Assembly: GCF_902196135.1 (NCBI RefSeq)
Contig: NZ_CABIKE010000001.1
Span: 186,001-250,000 of the forward strand
DNA length: 64,000 bases
Direction of reading: 5' to 3'
From: Helicobacter suis
GTDB taxonomy: Bacteria; Campylobacterota; Campylobacteria; Campylobacterales; Helicobacteraceae
Of this stretch, positions 53,915 to 63,101 are shown piece after piece. The notes below the pieces were generated by a model. The model saw only the letters and a program-made list of their open reading frames with translations. It had not been told where the DNA came from and did not search any database. Numbering within the stretch: position 1 is the stretch's first letter; the number at the start of each line of letters is the position of its first letter. Made by a program: the position numbers and the translations under genes.

Positions 53915-55312
53915 ATGGACACGCAGAGCCATACGAATAAGGACGCCTATTTTCGCCAGTCCTTCCGCCTCAAACGCTATTTTGTTTATGTTGCCATCGC
54001 TCTTATCCCTATGATCATTCCTTTCTTGCACATAGGAGATGGGCAGATTTTTTTAATTTCCTTTGAACGCGGGCAACTCCACTTATTAGGCAAGATTTAT
54101 AACACCCAAGAAATGTATCTTCTCCCCTTTTTAGTAATCTTTCTTTTTATTTTTATCTTTTTTATAACCACAATGCTTGGGCGAGTCTGGTGTGGCTGGG
54201 GTTGCCCACAGACTATTTTTAGAGTGATTCATCGCGATCTAATTGAAACCAAAATTTTAGGCTTGCACGCTAAAATTGCTAATAAACAGCGCCCCACTCC
54301 CCCCACAGCGGCTAATCGCCTTAAAAAAATTGCCGGCCTCTTTTTATTTGCTCCCGTGCCTTTGATGTCTATGGCCGTGCTTCTCTTTTATTTTATCCCG
54401 CCACTAGATTTTTTTAACCACCTCGCCCACCCTAGCCACCACCTCTTACTTTTAACAATCTGGTTAACTTTAAGTGCAGTTGTGTTCTTTGATATTGTGG
54501 TGGCTAAAGAACATTTTTGTATTTATCTTTGCCCTTATGCGCGAGTACAAAGCGTACTCTTTGATGATGATACTTTAAATCCCATTTATGACACGCAAAG
54601 AGGTGGGGCTATTTATGATGCAAATGATGTTAAAATCCCCGCCCTCCCACAAAAACGAAATAAAGCCAATGAATGCGTGAGCTGTAACCACTGCGTTTTA
54701 GTTTGCCCTACCCATATTGATATTAGAAAAGGCATGCAATTAGAGTGCATTAACTGCTTAGAGTGTGTAGATGCTTGTACCATTACAATGGGTAAACTCA
54801 ATAAACCTAGCCTGATTAATTGGTCTTCAACTAACGCCACCGCTACACATAGCAAGGTTAAAATGTGGCGGCTTAAAACTTGGGCTTATTTGGGGGTGTT
54901 ACTCGTGGTTATAGCTGCTCTTATCATCGGTACGCTTAGAAAATCTACCATGCTTTTAGACATCACGCATGGCGGGCAACTTTATAGCATTAAAAACGGC
55001 TTTGTGGATAATAGTTATATTTTCTTGTTCCAAAACACAAGTAACAAAGCCCACGAATATACTTTTAATGTAGATGATCCAGATATTAGCATTTTACGGC
55101 CTAAAAACACGCTTTCTATCGCACCACAGGGCAAGTTAAAAGTAGTTGTGATTTTGCGCATGTCTATTAAACTAGCCAAAGAATCTTATGAAAAACACGA
55201 TGTAACCCACTCTAAAAAAGAGATTTTACCCATCGTGATTAAGGCCTATAGCACAGACGATCCAAAAATCTTTGTACAACAAGAGAGCGTCTTTATCGTT
55301 CCTACTTTTTAG
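53915..55312 (+). CDS. ccoG: Cytochrome cbb3 oxidase accessory ferredoxin CcoG (FixG-like)
   Basis: CcoG helps insert copper/assemble the cbb3-type terminal oxidase at the inner membrane. The 465-residue protein has several membrane helices (first at about 25-43, then 69-90, 145-170, 181-199 and about 325-343). It also has a GRVWCGWGCPQTIFR motif (about 89-103), two ferredoxin clusters in CVSCNHCVLVCPTHIDIRKGMQLECINCLECVDACTI (about 249-286), and the C-terminal IgG-like domain with the terminal GxxFVVP-like end. The oxidase genes are not in this window. AAGGA precedes the ATG. Confidence 0.9.
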   Translation: MDTQSHTNKDAYFRQSFRLKRYFVYVAIALIPMIIPFLHIGDGQIFLISFERGQLHLLGKIYNTQEMYLLPFLVIFLFIFIFFITTMLGRVWCGWGCPQTIFRVIHRDLIETKILGLHAKIANKQRPTPPTAANRLKKIAGLFLFAPVPLMSMAVLLFYFIPPLDFFNHLAHPSHHLLLLTIWLTLSAVVFFDIVVAKEHFCIYLCPYARVQSVLFDDDTLNPIYDTQRGGAIYDANDVKIPALPQKRNKANECVSCNHCVLVCPTHIDIRKGMQLECINCLECVDACTITMGKLNKPSLINWSSTNATATHSKVKMWRLKTWAYLGVLLVVIAALIIGTLRKSTMLLDITHGGQLYSIKNGFVDNSYIFLFQNTSNKAHEYTFNVDDPDISILRPKNTLSIAPQGKLKVVVILRMSIKLAKESYEKHDVTHSKKEILPIVIKAYSTDDPKIFVQQESVFIVPTF

Positions 55313-55401
55313 GGGGCTCTTCGCCTTTAAGTCTATTTCCTCGCCCTCCTCTATCCAAAGGCAGGGAGGTATCCTCGCTATAAGGAATCCTAACTAGCGC
55401 A

Positions 55402-55584
55402 TTATTTGCCTTTAATAGGAAGTGCTAGTTGCTGTTTTTCTTTTTGTTTTACAAGATGTTTAAATTTTCTAAGAGTTTCATAATATTTTTTTAGATCCGC
55501 AAAACTATTTGTATTATTTGCCAATAGTCTATGTATTTTTTCTTTATTGCTAAGTGGGTTTGAAAAAACTAAATAATCTATCAC
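55402..55584 (-). CDS. Hypothetical small protein or gene fragment (60 residues)
   Basis: The frame opens with GTG and encodes a basic helical peptide (IDYLVFSNPLSNKEKIHRLL, then YYETLRKFKHLVKQKEKQ). It is open upstream for another few codons (APKEVCP) without a start, so it may be the tail of a lost gene. No ribosome site is close. It lies in the decayed island between ccoG and an OMP gene. Confidence 0.3.
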   Translation of the reverse strand: MIDYLVFSNPLSNKEKIHRLLANNTNSFADLKKYYETLRKFKHLVKQKEKQQLALPIKGK

Positions 55585-55698
55585 TGGGCAAACTTCTTTG
55601 GGAGCTTACACGCGCAATTGTTTTACACACTCTGTAATTTTCTCAAACATATTTAAGAAATTTTCATTAGTATTAACACTACTGCTAAAGGATTTTCA

Positions 55699-56043
55699 GT
55701 GGATGCGTTATTCCCCCTATCCCCTGAAAGCGCAACATTTCTTTTCAATGATGACTCTGGGCGTTTGTATGCATTTGATTGCGTATCTGAAAATGATCTT
55801 TTCTCTATAGCGCTAGCATTGGCAAAAGCTAAAAATTGTTTTGAGTTTGACTTTTCTAAGGGCTCTTGGGTTAAATTGACAAGAGAGGATTTTTTTACTA
55901 AAACAGATGTTACAGAATATGAGTATGTTGACAAGCTTAGTGTTGAAAAGGTTAAATCTTTAATGTCTCTTAGCGCTGATGAAGTTAAATCTTTAGTATC
56001 TAAAATAAAAGCATCAAGAACCTTATACCGCAAACGAGGTTAG
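55699..56043 (+). CDS. Hypothetical protein, possibly a fragment (114 residues)
   Basis: An AAAGGA (55687-55692) lies six bases before a GTG start. The acidic product reads SPESATFLFNDDSGRLYAFD near the start and then a helical tail with repeated Lys-Val-Lys-Ser-Leu units (about 76-106). The frame is open back to 55661 with natural-looking sequence (EIFISINTTAKGF), so it may be the surviving part of a longer gene. I recognise no family. Orientation differs from the minus-strand remnants on both sides. Confidence 0.4.
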   Translation: MDALFPLSPESATFLFNDDSGRLYAFDCVSENDLFSIALALAKAKNCFEFDFSKGSWVKLTREDFFTKTDVTEYEYVDKLSVEKVKSLMSLSADEVKSLVSKIKASRTLYRKRG

Positions 56044-56053
56044 GTCTTTAATA

Positions 56054-56650
56054 TCAAAATCTAAATCCTGAAATAGCCTCTTGTTTTTCTACTTTGAGTG
56101 CTTCTATTTTCTGATCTGTAAGTGTCTGCTTTATTTTCTGTTCTCTTAACACATGGTAGATACTATCCGTTTGCTTTTTAATCTCCCAACCCTTAGTTGT
56201 CTGTAGCTGTATCTCACTTGGCACGCCATTAACTTAAATTGTACATGCATGTCTTTTGCGCTGGCCTTCTATGTGGTAATTTTGCACTTTAATGATCTTT
56301 TCTAGTCGGGCAATTTTCTCCTCTAAAGCTAAAACATGTCCCCTCTCCTCCGGTTGGTTGTTTTTCAACGCCTCTTGGAATTGGCTACTGGCTTATCTTT
56401 TTGCTCTAAAGCCTGCTTGAGAGTGGTAATTTGTTTTTTGGTTTTCCTCTAGTTTGGCTGTTATAATTTGGAGATATTTACGCTGGCAATCTTTTGATCT
56501 TTTTCTTGTAGGCGGGTATTAAATTCTTTTTCAAGTTTAGCCCTCTCCTGCTTGATAGCCACTTGCGATTTACATTTAAACTAGAAGTTAAAACCTCTTT
56601 GATTTCTTTAAGTGCTTTGTTTAAGATGGCTTCTTAAAGCCTGTTGCGTG
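56054..56650 (-). pseudogene. Decayed coiled-coil gene
   Basis: Read on the minus strand, fragments of one charged coiled-coil protein can be followed across at least two frame changes. A piece with KKQITTLKQALEQKDKPVA changes frame into FQEALKNNQPEERGHVLALEEK and continues to ALKVEKQEAISGFRF at 56054, with one in-frame TAA at 56234-56236. No start or complete frame remains. Sequence such as QRKRHACTI and VPSEIQLQTTKGWEIKKQTD is typical of plasmid mobilisation or similar accessory proteins, but I cannot name it. Confidence 0.55.
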
Positions 56651-56690
56651 TTTTGTTTGAAGAAAGCCCCCGTTTTAGGGGCATTTGGCA

Positions 56691-57398
56691 TTAGAAGTTG
56701 TAGCGATACCCCACATACAAGCTATATTGTCTGCGGTAAGTGAAAGAGAGCCCTTTTTTGTTGAAGTAGTAATCATTAATGGTGGGGATTTTAATCCCAA
56801 AGTCAAATTCTTGGTGTTTGCCAATGGTGGTGCGCATACCTAAATTAAAGAGAAATTGGAAAATAGCAGGGTCAAGAGCTTGTTCAGAAGTAGCTGGATA
56901 GGCAAGAGCAAGAAGTGGCCCACCTGTAGTGTTACCCCAAGAGTTACCCGCAATGGCTGCTCCTAAGAAGAACCCAAAGGTTACATCATCTTTATTAATC
57001 ACATCATAGAGTGTATCAATGCCACCGCCATAGGTAAACATATCAGAGAGGTTAGCAAAAGTGCCTTTACCAGGTACTAACTCATTAGCTCCAAAAACAG
57101 AGTGCCCATAGTCCATAAAACCATAGTAACGCAGACCAAACCATTTTTTCTTACCAAAGAATTGTTTATACCCCACACTAATACCAAGTCCTTGCATCAC
57201 GGCCAAAAGGCTGTAATGGCCAGAAGGTAGCCTACTAAAATTGTAATCACTACCTCCCGGTTTGGGATTTCTTACCGTCTCACCAACCTGCCCTACTTCG
57301 TAACTTGCTCCCACATACCATGCATTTCTTTCGGCTTGCAGGCCCGTTACGCCAAGCACCATGGCACTTGATAAAAAGGCATAAAATTTTCTCTTCAT
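56691..57398 (-). CDS. Small outer-membrane protein, Hop/Hor type (paralogue)
   Basis: The 235-residue protein has a signal peptide (residues 1-22, GVTGLQAERN), then AWYVGASYEVGQVGETV, the strand KWFGLRYYGFMDYGHSVFG, GGGIDTLYDVINKDDVTFGFFLGAAIAGNSWG, and ends in YSLYVGYRYNF with terminal Phe. It has the same order of motifs as the OMP at 32.9-33.7 kb and is therefore a paralogue, with distinct loops. Expressed alone; no neighbour suggests a ligand. Confidence 0.88.
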   Translation of the reverse strand: MKRKFYAFLSSAMVLGVTGLQAERNAWYVGASYEVGQVGETVRNPKPGGSDYNFSRLPSGHYSLLAVMQGLGISVGYKQFFGKKKWFGLRYYGFMDYGHSVFGANELVPGKGTFANLSDMFTYGGGIDTLYDVINKDDVTFGFFLGAAIAGNSWGNTTGGPLLALAYPATSEQALDPAIFQFLFNLGMRTTIGKHQEFDFGIKIPTINDYYFNKKGLSFTYRRQYSLYVGYRYNF

Positions 57399-57450
57399 GT
57401 CATCCTCTTCTTTATATTAAGTATTTTGGCGCTATTCTAGCATAATTTTT

Positions 57451-58857
57451 TTAAGATTTGTTTTTAAAAAAAGAAAAATTGCGATCTGTGAGCGCATGGT
57501 CTAAGAGCTCTATGGGGTGTAAAAATTGTACAGATGATTCAATCTGTGCTAGAGAATTATTAATCTGCATTCTACAAGCCGAACACTCCGCACTCACCAC
57601 CTGCGCTTTAGTTTGAGCAATATCTAAAGCCTTAGGCGCTCCTGCTTTTAAAACTAAATCATAATGCTCACTTTGCATACTCACTCCTCCAAACCCGCAA
57701 CAACGATCGCTCTCTTGCATTTCAATTAAAGAGTGGTTGATCTGCAAAAGCGCGCGGGGTTCTTTAAAAACCCCTAAAACTTTTTTGGCATGGCAAGGAT
57801 CGTGGTAAGTAAGAGTGAGGGGGATTTGTGGGCGCTTTTGTAAATAATTTTTAAGCGGGGTAGAATTAGCTAAAAAAGCAGAGGCTAGTTGTAACTTATC
57901 CTCTATGACTTTAAATTTTTCTAGCCAAGAGATGCGATCCTTCTCATCGCTTAGGCTTTCTAAAATGTGTAAATAGTCTTTTTTAAGCATACCTATACAG
58001 GTGGCCTCTGGAACTAAAATAGCCTCCACTTCAGAGGCAATAGAATAAAGTGAGGCGATGTTTTTTTGTGCTAAAAAATAGGCTGTGTCTAAATCCCCTG
58101 TAAAATACGCCGGTGCTCCACAACAAAACTGCTCAGGGATTAAAGCGCTGATATTAAGTTTATCTAGCAAGGAAAGCAGACTTTGACCCACTTCTGTATA
58201 GTTATAATTGCTCAAACAGCCGATAAAAATACCCACTTTTCTAGGCGGAGTACTGGTATCTAAAGGGTTTTGAGGGGTAATTAACCCCTTGTAGGTTTGT
58301 AAAAAGCTTTTTCTAGCAAAAGGAAAGATCACGCGTTTTTGCCAAGCTTTAGAGCCTTTAAAGCGCCATTTGAGTTTGTCCTCATCTTTTTTAAACACAC
58401 AAGGCGCAAGTACATCACAAAGAGAAAACACAAAATCCATAAGTTTAGGATGCTTTAAAAGATAAAAATATATTTTCTTATGCCAACTAATGCCATGTTT
58501 ATTTGCGCTCATGTGGCGGATTCTCTCTATCATGGCATCTATGGGTAAATGCAGGGGGCAGACTTGTACGCAAGTGGTGCATAAAAAGCAGGTTTCAAAG
58601 ATTTTTTTAAGCGAGTTATCTAACTCTAAACTCTCTTGTTTGACCTGTGCGATCAAATCTAAAAACCCGCGCGGAGAGGTGATTTCATCTTTATGGATAC
58701 GATAAATCGTGCAAGTGGGTATGCATTTAGCGCATTTAACACAGGCATTTGTACTGCTTTCTATTTCTTGCCAAAGGGCATTAAAATGATTAGAGGGTTT
58801 GGCTAAAACGCTTTTCTCCTTGGTGGGTTTTAAGATAGCTATCAAAAACCATAGCAA
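57451..58857 (-). CDS. Fe-S oxidoreductase subunit, GlpC/heterodisulfide reductase-like
   Basis: The product carries two ferredoxin-like clusters near the N-terminus (CVKCAKCIPTC, about 38-48, and CFLCTTCVQVC, about 90-100). Two cysteine-rich CCG domains follow: GCLSNYNYTEVG with QFCCGAPAYFTG, and YHDPCHAKKVLG with SDRCCGFGG. It resembles GlpC, LutA-type lactate oxidation subunits and glycolate oxidase subunits, and the electron donor is not clear. No GlpA/B or LutB/C genes are adjacent. The frame opens with TTG at 58857, 68 bases inside hemN. No better start is visible, so the N-terminus is uncertain. Confidence 0.82.
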   Translation of the reverse strand: MLWFLIAILKPTKEKSVLAKPSNHFNALWQEIESSTNACVKCAKCIPTCTIYRIHKDEITSPRGFLDLIAQVKQESLELDNSLKKIFETCFLCTTCVQVCPLHLPIDAMIERIRHMSANKHGISWHKKIYFYLLKHPKLMDFVFSLCDVLAPCVFKKDEDKLKWRFKGSKAWQKRVIFPFARKSFLQTYKGLITPQNPLDTSTPPRKVGIFIGCLSNYNYTEVGQSLLSLLDKLNISALIPEQFCCGAPAYFTGDLDTAYFLAQKNIASLYSIASEVEAILVPEATCIGMLKKDYLHILESLSDEKDRISWLEKFKVIEDKLQLASAFLANSTPLKNYLQKRPQIPLTLTYHDPCHAKKVLGVFKEPRALLQINHSLIEMQESDRCCGFGGVSMQSEHYDLVLKAGAPKALDIAQTKAQVVSAECSACRMQINNSLAQIESSVQFLHPIELLDHALTDRNFSFFKNKS

Positions 58858-60157
58858 TATTGCGCACCAACATGGCCCCTGTGGCGCTTGTTTTAAGCCC
58901 TGTATCGCTTAAAGTGAGTAGGCCATCTTGTTCATAAGGTTTAAGCGCCTTAAGCGCCTCTTTGAAATGTACTTTAAAATCAATGTGAAACGCTTTTTCA
59001 ATGCTTGCAAAATCAATTTCTAAATTATTCATCAAATGCATGATCACCTCTTTTCTAAGCCTATCCTCTGCACTCAAAACTATCCCCCTCTCTACCGGCA
59101 AATGCCTGTTATCTAGTGCTTGTTCGTAGTGCTTGAGGTCTTTAAAATTTTGGGTGTAATAATCTAGCCCCTCCCCAATGCTAGTAACCCCCACCCCTAT
59201 TGTCTGGGAAAATTTTTGGGTGGTGTAGCCTTGAAAATTGCGCCTAAGCTCTTTATTTTGCAAGGCTTTATAAAGCTCATTGTCTTTTTTAGCGAAGTGA
59301 TCCATTCCTATCATCTCATAGCCATGATCTTTTAAAAAAGCGATGAGAAACTGCAAGAGTTCTAATTTTTGCTCCGGGGAGGGCAGGGTTTTAGGATCAA
59401 TTTTCATGGTGTGCTTAATCCATGGGACATGGGCATAATTAAACACCGCGAGGCGATCTGGATCAAGCTTAAGCACCTTTAAAAGGGTTTGTTCAAAACT
59501 TTGAATACTCTGGAAAGGCAACCCATAAATGAGATCAAAGTTAATAGAGTGGATACCACAATCCCTAGCCCACTGCACTTTTTCTTGCACCAACTCAAAG
59601 CTTTGCAAGCGATTAACAGCCCTTTGCACCACAGGATCAAAATCTTGGATACCAAAACTCAAGCGGTTAAACCCTTGATTTTTAAGTACCTGCATTTGCT
59701 CAAAAGTAAAGTGTCTAGGATCAATCTCACAGCTTAGCTCAGCCTGAGAAGAAAAATTAGAAAAGAGGTTATAAATACTTTGGATGATGATCTCTAATTG
59801 CGTGGCATTAAAAAAAGTGGGAGTCCCGCCGCCAAAATGCAGTTGCACCACCTCTCTTTTTGTGTCTAAATATTGTTTTAATAAATCTAACTCTTTTTGT
59901 AAATAGGTGATGTAGCGCTCTTTTTTGGCTTGGCTACTCGTATAGATCACACTACAGGCACAAAAATAACAAGCACTTTTACAAAAAGGCAAATGGAAAT
60001 ACAAAGAGAGCGGGATTTGCGAATCACTTCTTTGAAAAGCTTCAATCAAATCGGCTTCTTGAAAATGCGGGCCAAATTCCACTGCTGTAGGGTAGCTGGT
60101 GTATCTGGGCCCGGGTTTGGAGTAGGAGGCAAACTTTTGGAAATCTAGAGTCTCCAT
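58790..60157 (-). CDS. hemN: Oxygen-independent coproporphyrinogen III oxidase
   Basis: HemN decarboxylates coproporphyrinogen III by radical-SAM chemistry. The 455-residue protein opens with YSKPGPRYTSYPTA and carries the cluster motif FCKSACYFCAC (CxxxCxxC, about 57-67). The SAM-binding LHFGGGTPTF, the FNRLSFGIQDFDPVVQRAVNRLQ stretch and IYGLPFQSIQSF follow, all normal for HemN. Another haem gene, hemJ, is in the window at 16 kb. The 3' end overlaps the GlpC-like gene, and the upstream DUF2603 gene ends one base before its start. The same neighbourhood occurs in H. pylori. Confidence 0.96.
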   Translation of the reverse strand: METLDFQKFASYSKPGPRYTSYPTAVEFGPHFQEADLIEAFQRSDSQIPLSLYFHLPFCKSACYFCACSVIYTSSQAKKERYITYLQKELDLLKQYLDTKREVVQLHFGGGTPTFFNATQLEIIIQSIYNLFSNFSSQAELSCEIDPRHFTFEQMQVLKNQGFNRLSFGIQDFDPVVQRAVNRLQSFELVQEKVQWARDCGIHSINFDLIYGLPFQSIQSFEQTLLKVLKLDPDRLAVFNYAHVPWIKHTMKIDPKTLPSPEQKLELLQFLIAFLKDHGYEMIGMDHFAKKDNELYKALQNKELRRNFQGYTTQKFSQTIGVGVTSIGEGLDYYTQNFKDLKHYEQALDNRHLPVERGIVLSAEDRLRKEVIMHLMNNLEIDFASIEKAFHIDFKVHFKEALKALKPYEQDGLLTLSDTGLKTSATGAMLVRNIAMVFDSYLKTHQGEKRFSQTL

Positions 60158-60158
60158 A

Positions 60159-60689
60159 TTAAAAGGGAATTTGCAAGTTATCCAAATCTAGTTCTTGTCT
60201 CTTGCTCTCTAAAAATTCTGGGAGATTAAAGAAAAGATTAGGATATTGTTTTTTAATTTGTTTGACCAAATCTAAAGAGCTAATTTTAGGCAAACTCCCA
60301 TCGCTCCCACGCATAGCCTCTAATTTCTTAAAGACAACCGCCATCGCATCTGCAAAGTCTATGGGGGTGAGTGTGGCCATGTCGCGCTCTAATTCTACGA
60401 TAACTTTATCCTCATAGGCTTTTTGAATCATCCGTACGATGTATTGGAGTAAGGACTCTGGAATCACAACATATTTTTGATCTTGATCGTCTTTGACAAA
60501 CCATGCTTCTTTGGTGTTAAAATCCCCTTCCTCTAATTCTAAAAGCATTTGTTTAGGTGAAAGCAATTTAGCCTGAACTCTATTTTTCCCTGATTCTAAA
60601 CTTTGATAAATTTCTTGCATATCCGCTGGTTCATTTAAATGGGCTTTATTGCCTCTATTTTTACCAGATCGTGAACTTTGCATATACAC
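60159..60689 (-). CDS. DUF2603/UPF0763 family protein
   Basis: The 176-residue cytosolic protein matches a Campylobacterota-specific family. The middle carries LLSPKQMLLELEEGDFNTKEAWFV, then KYVVIPESLLQYIVRMIQKAYEDKVIVELERDMA (about 80-115) and the C-terminal LDLVKQIKKQYPNLFFNLPEFL. The function is unknown. It is placed directly upstream of hemN, its stop one base from the hemN start, as in H. pylori, which suggests cotranscription but not a shared role. A gene-free gap of 192 bp separates it from aroC. Confidence 0.8.
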   Translation of the reverse strand: MYMQSSRSGKNRGNKAHLNEPADMQEIYQSLESGKNRVQAKLLSPKQMLLELEEGDFNTKEAWFVKDDQDQKYVVIPESLLQYIVRMIQKAYEDKVIVELERDMATLTPIDFADAMAVVFKKLEAMRGSDGSLPKISSLDLVKQIKKQYPNLFFNLPEFLESKRQELDLDNLQIPF

Positions 60690-60881
60690 CTCTCTTTCTG
60701 CCTATTTTAACATGTTTTAATTATTCTTAATAGAAATCCGGGCAAATGCGTTACCTTGTTTTTTAAAGGTCGTTTTATTTCAAAGGAGAGCAAATATTAA
60801 AGGGTGTTTGTGTGTAGCGTTGGTAGGTGTACTTTGCAGATGGATAACTACAAGTCTACCCGCCTTTAGTAGATAGTTTTA

Positions 60882-61961
60882 CTAACTTCTTGTATAAAAC
60901 GCCTCCACACCACTAAGTTTAGCCCCCATATTTAAGAGTAAAAAATCTGCCACCACTAAGGCTAACAAACTCTCACACACCACACTCCCACGAATTGCAA
61001 TACAGGGATCATGCCTACCTTTAATCTCTAATTCTACACTTTGGTAATGGATATTGATACTCTCTTGTTTGAGGGCTATACTAGAGGTGGGTTTAAAATG
61101 CACCCACACTAAAATATCCTCCCCCGTGCCCATTCCTCCAAGCACCCCCCCGCTATGATTGCTCTTAAAGCCTTCTTTATTCATGGCATCGTTATAAACA
61201 CTACCCCGCATAAAAGAGGCATGAGGATCGCCTATAAAAACCCCCTTCACCCCATTAAGCCCCATCATCACACTAGCAATCCGCCCATCTAATTTATCAT
61301 AAAGTGGCTCACCTAAACCTAGTAGATTTTTATGCGCTTTAGCTTTAATTAAAACAACCCCTCCCAAACTATCCCCACTTTGTTTAGCCTCTAAAATGGC
61401 TTGTTTTTGATTAGCCTCTACCTTAGCATCTAAACTACAAATAACACTTTCTCTAGCAAAATTAAAATCTAAATTAGTAGCCTCTATCCCTCCCACACTA
61501 AAAACCCCTCCCATAACTTCCATGCCAAGCTGCTTTAATAAAAGTTTAGCAATCGCTCCAGCCCCCACTCTAATCACGCTTTCCCTAGCCGATGCGCGCC
61601 CCCCGCCTCTATAATCTCTAATGCCATATTTAGCAAAAGTACTAAAATCAGCATGCCCGGGTCTAAAATTCTCTTTAAGATTAGAATAATCCTTGCTCCT
61701 GACATTTTGATTATGCACTAAAAGCCCAATGGGAGCGCCGGTACTCTTGCCTTCAAATACCCCGCTTACAAGCTCAATCATATCCTCTTCTTGGCGAGGG
61801 GTGGTAAAAATACCCGTGCTTTTACGGCGATTTGTCTCTGCTTGGATAAAATCTAGATCAAGATTTAAACCAGCTGGTACCCCCTCTAAAACCCCTCCAA
61901 CCATGTTTGCATGCGATTCTCCAAAGGTAGTAAGCCTTAGCATTCTACCCAGTGTATTCAA
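60882..61961 (-). CDS. aroC: Chorismate synthase
   Basis: AroC makes chorismate from EPSP, using reduced FMN. The 359-residue protein has the three diagnostic motifs: GESHANMVGGVLEGVPAGL (about 14-32), RPGHADFSTFAKYGIRDYRGGGRASARE (about 100-127) and, toward the end, GVLGGMGTGEDI and KGRHDPCIAIRG. Chorismate feeds aromatic amino acids and folate. It starts four bases inside the end of rnc, so both are translated together. Confidence 0.98.
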   Translation of the reverse strand: MNTLGRMLRLTTFGESHANMVGGVLEGVPAGLNLDLDFIQAETNRRKSTGIFTTPRQEEDMIELVSGVFEGKSTGAPIGLLVHNQNVRSKDYSNLKENFRPGHADFSTFAKYGIRDYRGGGRASARESVIRVGAGAIAKLLLKQLGMEVMGGVFSVGGIEATNLDFNFARESVICSLDAKVEANQKQAILEAKQSGDSLGGVVLIKAKAHKNLLGLGEPLYDKLDGRIASVMMGLNGVKGVFIGDPHASFMRGSVYNDAMNKEGFKSNHSGGVLGGMGTGEDILVWVHFKPTSSIALKQESINIHYQSVELEIKGRHDPCIAIRGSVVCESLLALVVADFLLLNMGAKLSGVEAFYTRS

Positions 61962-62632
61962 GGCAATTCCTTACTTAGTTGTTTATAAGCCACTTGGGCA
62001 CAAAGTTGTTCGGCTTGTTTTTTACTCCCAGCCTTGCAAGTCCCATAAAGTTTATTTAAAATAAAAATTTGCATTTCAAATTGCTTAGCGTGATCCGGAC
62101 CACTTTCACTTTTAAGCGCATAAATTGGAATGGCTTTGAAGCGCGCTTGGGTTAATTCTTGTAAAGCGCTTTTATAGTCCATAAACAAGGTTTGGGGGGA
62201 TAAGTTAGGGTAGGTTATGTCTAATAAGTCTTGGATTAAGTTTTTAATGATCCCTAAGCCGCTTTCTAAATAAATAGCCCCCATTAAGGCTTCAAAGGCA
62301 CTTGAAAGAATGGAGGGTTTGGTATGGCCATTATTATTAGCTTCAGCTTGTGAGATTAAAATATGATCTTGCAAGTTTAAAGATAAGGCTAATTTAAAAA
62401 AGGCTTTCTCATTGACTAAAGAAGCGCGCATTTTAGAGAGATCGCCCTCTTGCAAATCAGTAAAACGGGTGAACAAAATCTCAGCTACTACCAAATCTAG
62501 CACAGCATCGCCTAAAAATTCTAATCTCTCGTTGTTTTTGTGCGCTTTTGTACTTCTATGTGTTAGGGCTTGTTGTAGCAATAAAGGGTCTTTAAACGCA
62601 TAACCCAAGCGTTTTTGGAGGGTTTCAAACAT
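61958..62632 (-). CDS. rnc: Ribonuclease III
   Basis: RNase III cleaves double-stranded RNA in rRNA processing. The 224-residue protein has the endonuclease signature NERLEFLGDAVLDLVVAE (about 33-50), the second conserved segment KPSILSSAFEALMGAIYLESG (about 104-124), and a C-terminal dsRNA-binding domain (DYKSALQELTQ through the end). I use the ATG at 62632 because AAAAGGA lies upstream and it gives the expected start; a TTG at 62662 would add ten atypical residues. It lies 17 bp after rnhA and overlaps aroC by 4 bp. Confidence 0.96.
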   Translation of the reverse strand: MFETLQKRLGYAFKDPLLLQQALTHRSTKAHKNNERLEFLGDAVLDLVVAEILFTRFTDLQEGDLSKMRASLVNEKAFFKLALSLNLQDHILISQAEANNNGHTKPSILSSAFEALMGAIYLESGLGIIKNLIQDLLDITYPNLSPQTLFMDYKSALQELTQARFKAIPIYALKSESGPDHAKQFEMQIFILNKLYGTCKAGSKKQAEQLCAQVAYKQLSKELP

Positions 62633-62649
62633 CTTAAATCCTTTTATCC

Positions 62650-63093
62650 TTAAGACGGGCAAAATGTGGCTTTTTGTTTGTAGTTTAGGGCTTGTTCTCT
62701 AGCAAGTTTATCACAGCGCTCATTTTCTGTATGTCCGTTATGGCCTTTGATCCAATGAGTGGTGATTAAATGATTAGCCTTAAGCGCTAAAAACTCTTTC
62801 CACAAATCCACATTTTTAACCTTAGAAAAATTTTTATGAATCCAGACTTGTAACCACTGGCTAATGCCATAGCAAACATAAGTTGAGTCGCTGTATAAAT
62901 CAATTTTACACGATTCTTTGAGAACTTTAAGGGCTTCATTGACGGCTCTTAATTCCATGCGGTTATTGGTGGTGTGTAATTCCCCGCCTTGAATGATTTT
63001 TTCAACACCGCGGTAACGCAAAATAGAACAATACCCGCCAAAACCCGGATTACCCAGAGCCGAGCCATCACAAAAAAGCTCAATCTGTTTCAT
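62650..63093 (-). CDS. rnhA: Ribonuclease HI
   Basis: RNase HI degrades the RNA strand of RNA-DNA hybrids. The 147-residue protein contains the four catalytic carboxylates in order: FCDGSALGNPG (Asp8), NNRMELRAV (Glu49), DLYSDSTYVCYGI (Asp71) and the late Asp in NERCDKLAREQ, with GHNGHTEN forming the His loop. The length is normal. TAGGAG precedes the ATG. It lies between the TPR gene and rnc, as in H. pylori. Confidence 0.97.
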   Translation of the reverse strand: MKQIELFCDGSALGNPGFGGYCSILRYRGVEKIIQGGELHTTNNRMELRAVNEALKVLKESCKIDLYSDSTYVCYGISQWLQVWIHKNFSKVKNVDLWKEFLALKANHLITTHWIKGHNGHTENERCDKLAREQALNYKQKATFCPS

Positions 63094-63101
63094 GCATTCT
63101 C

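Noticed and set aside
55653-56033. 126-residue minus-strand frame in the decayed island
   Set aside because: It mirrors the plus-strand 114-residue frame, which has the better ribosome site and more natural composition.
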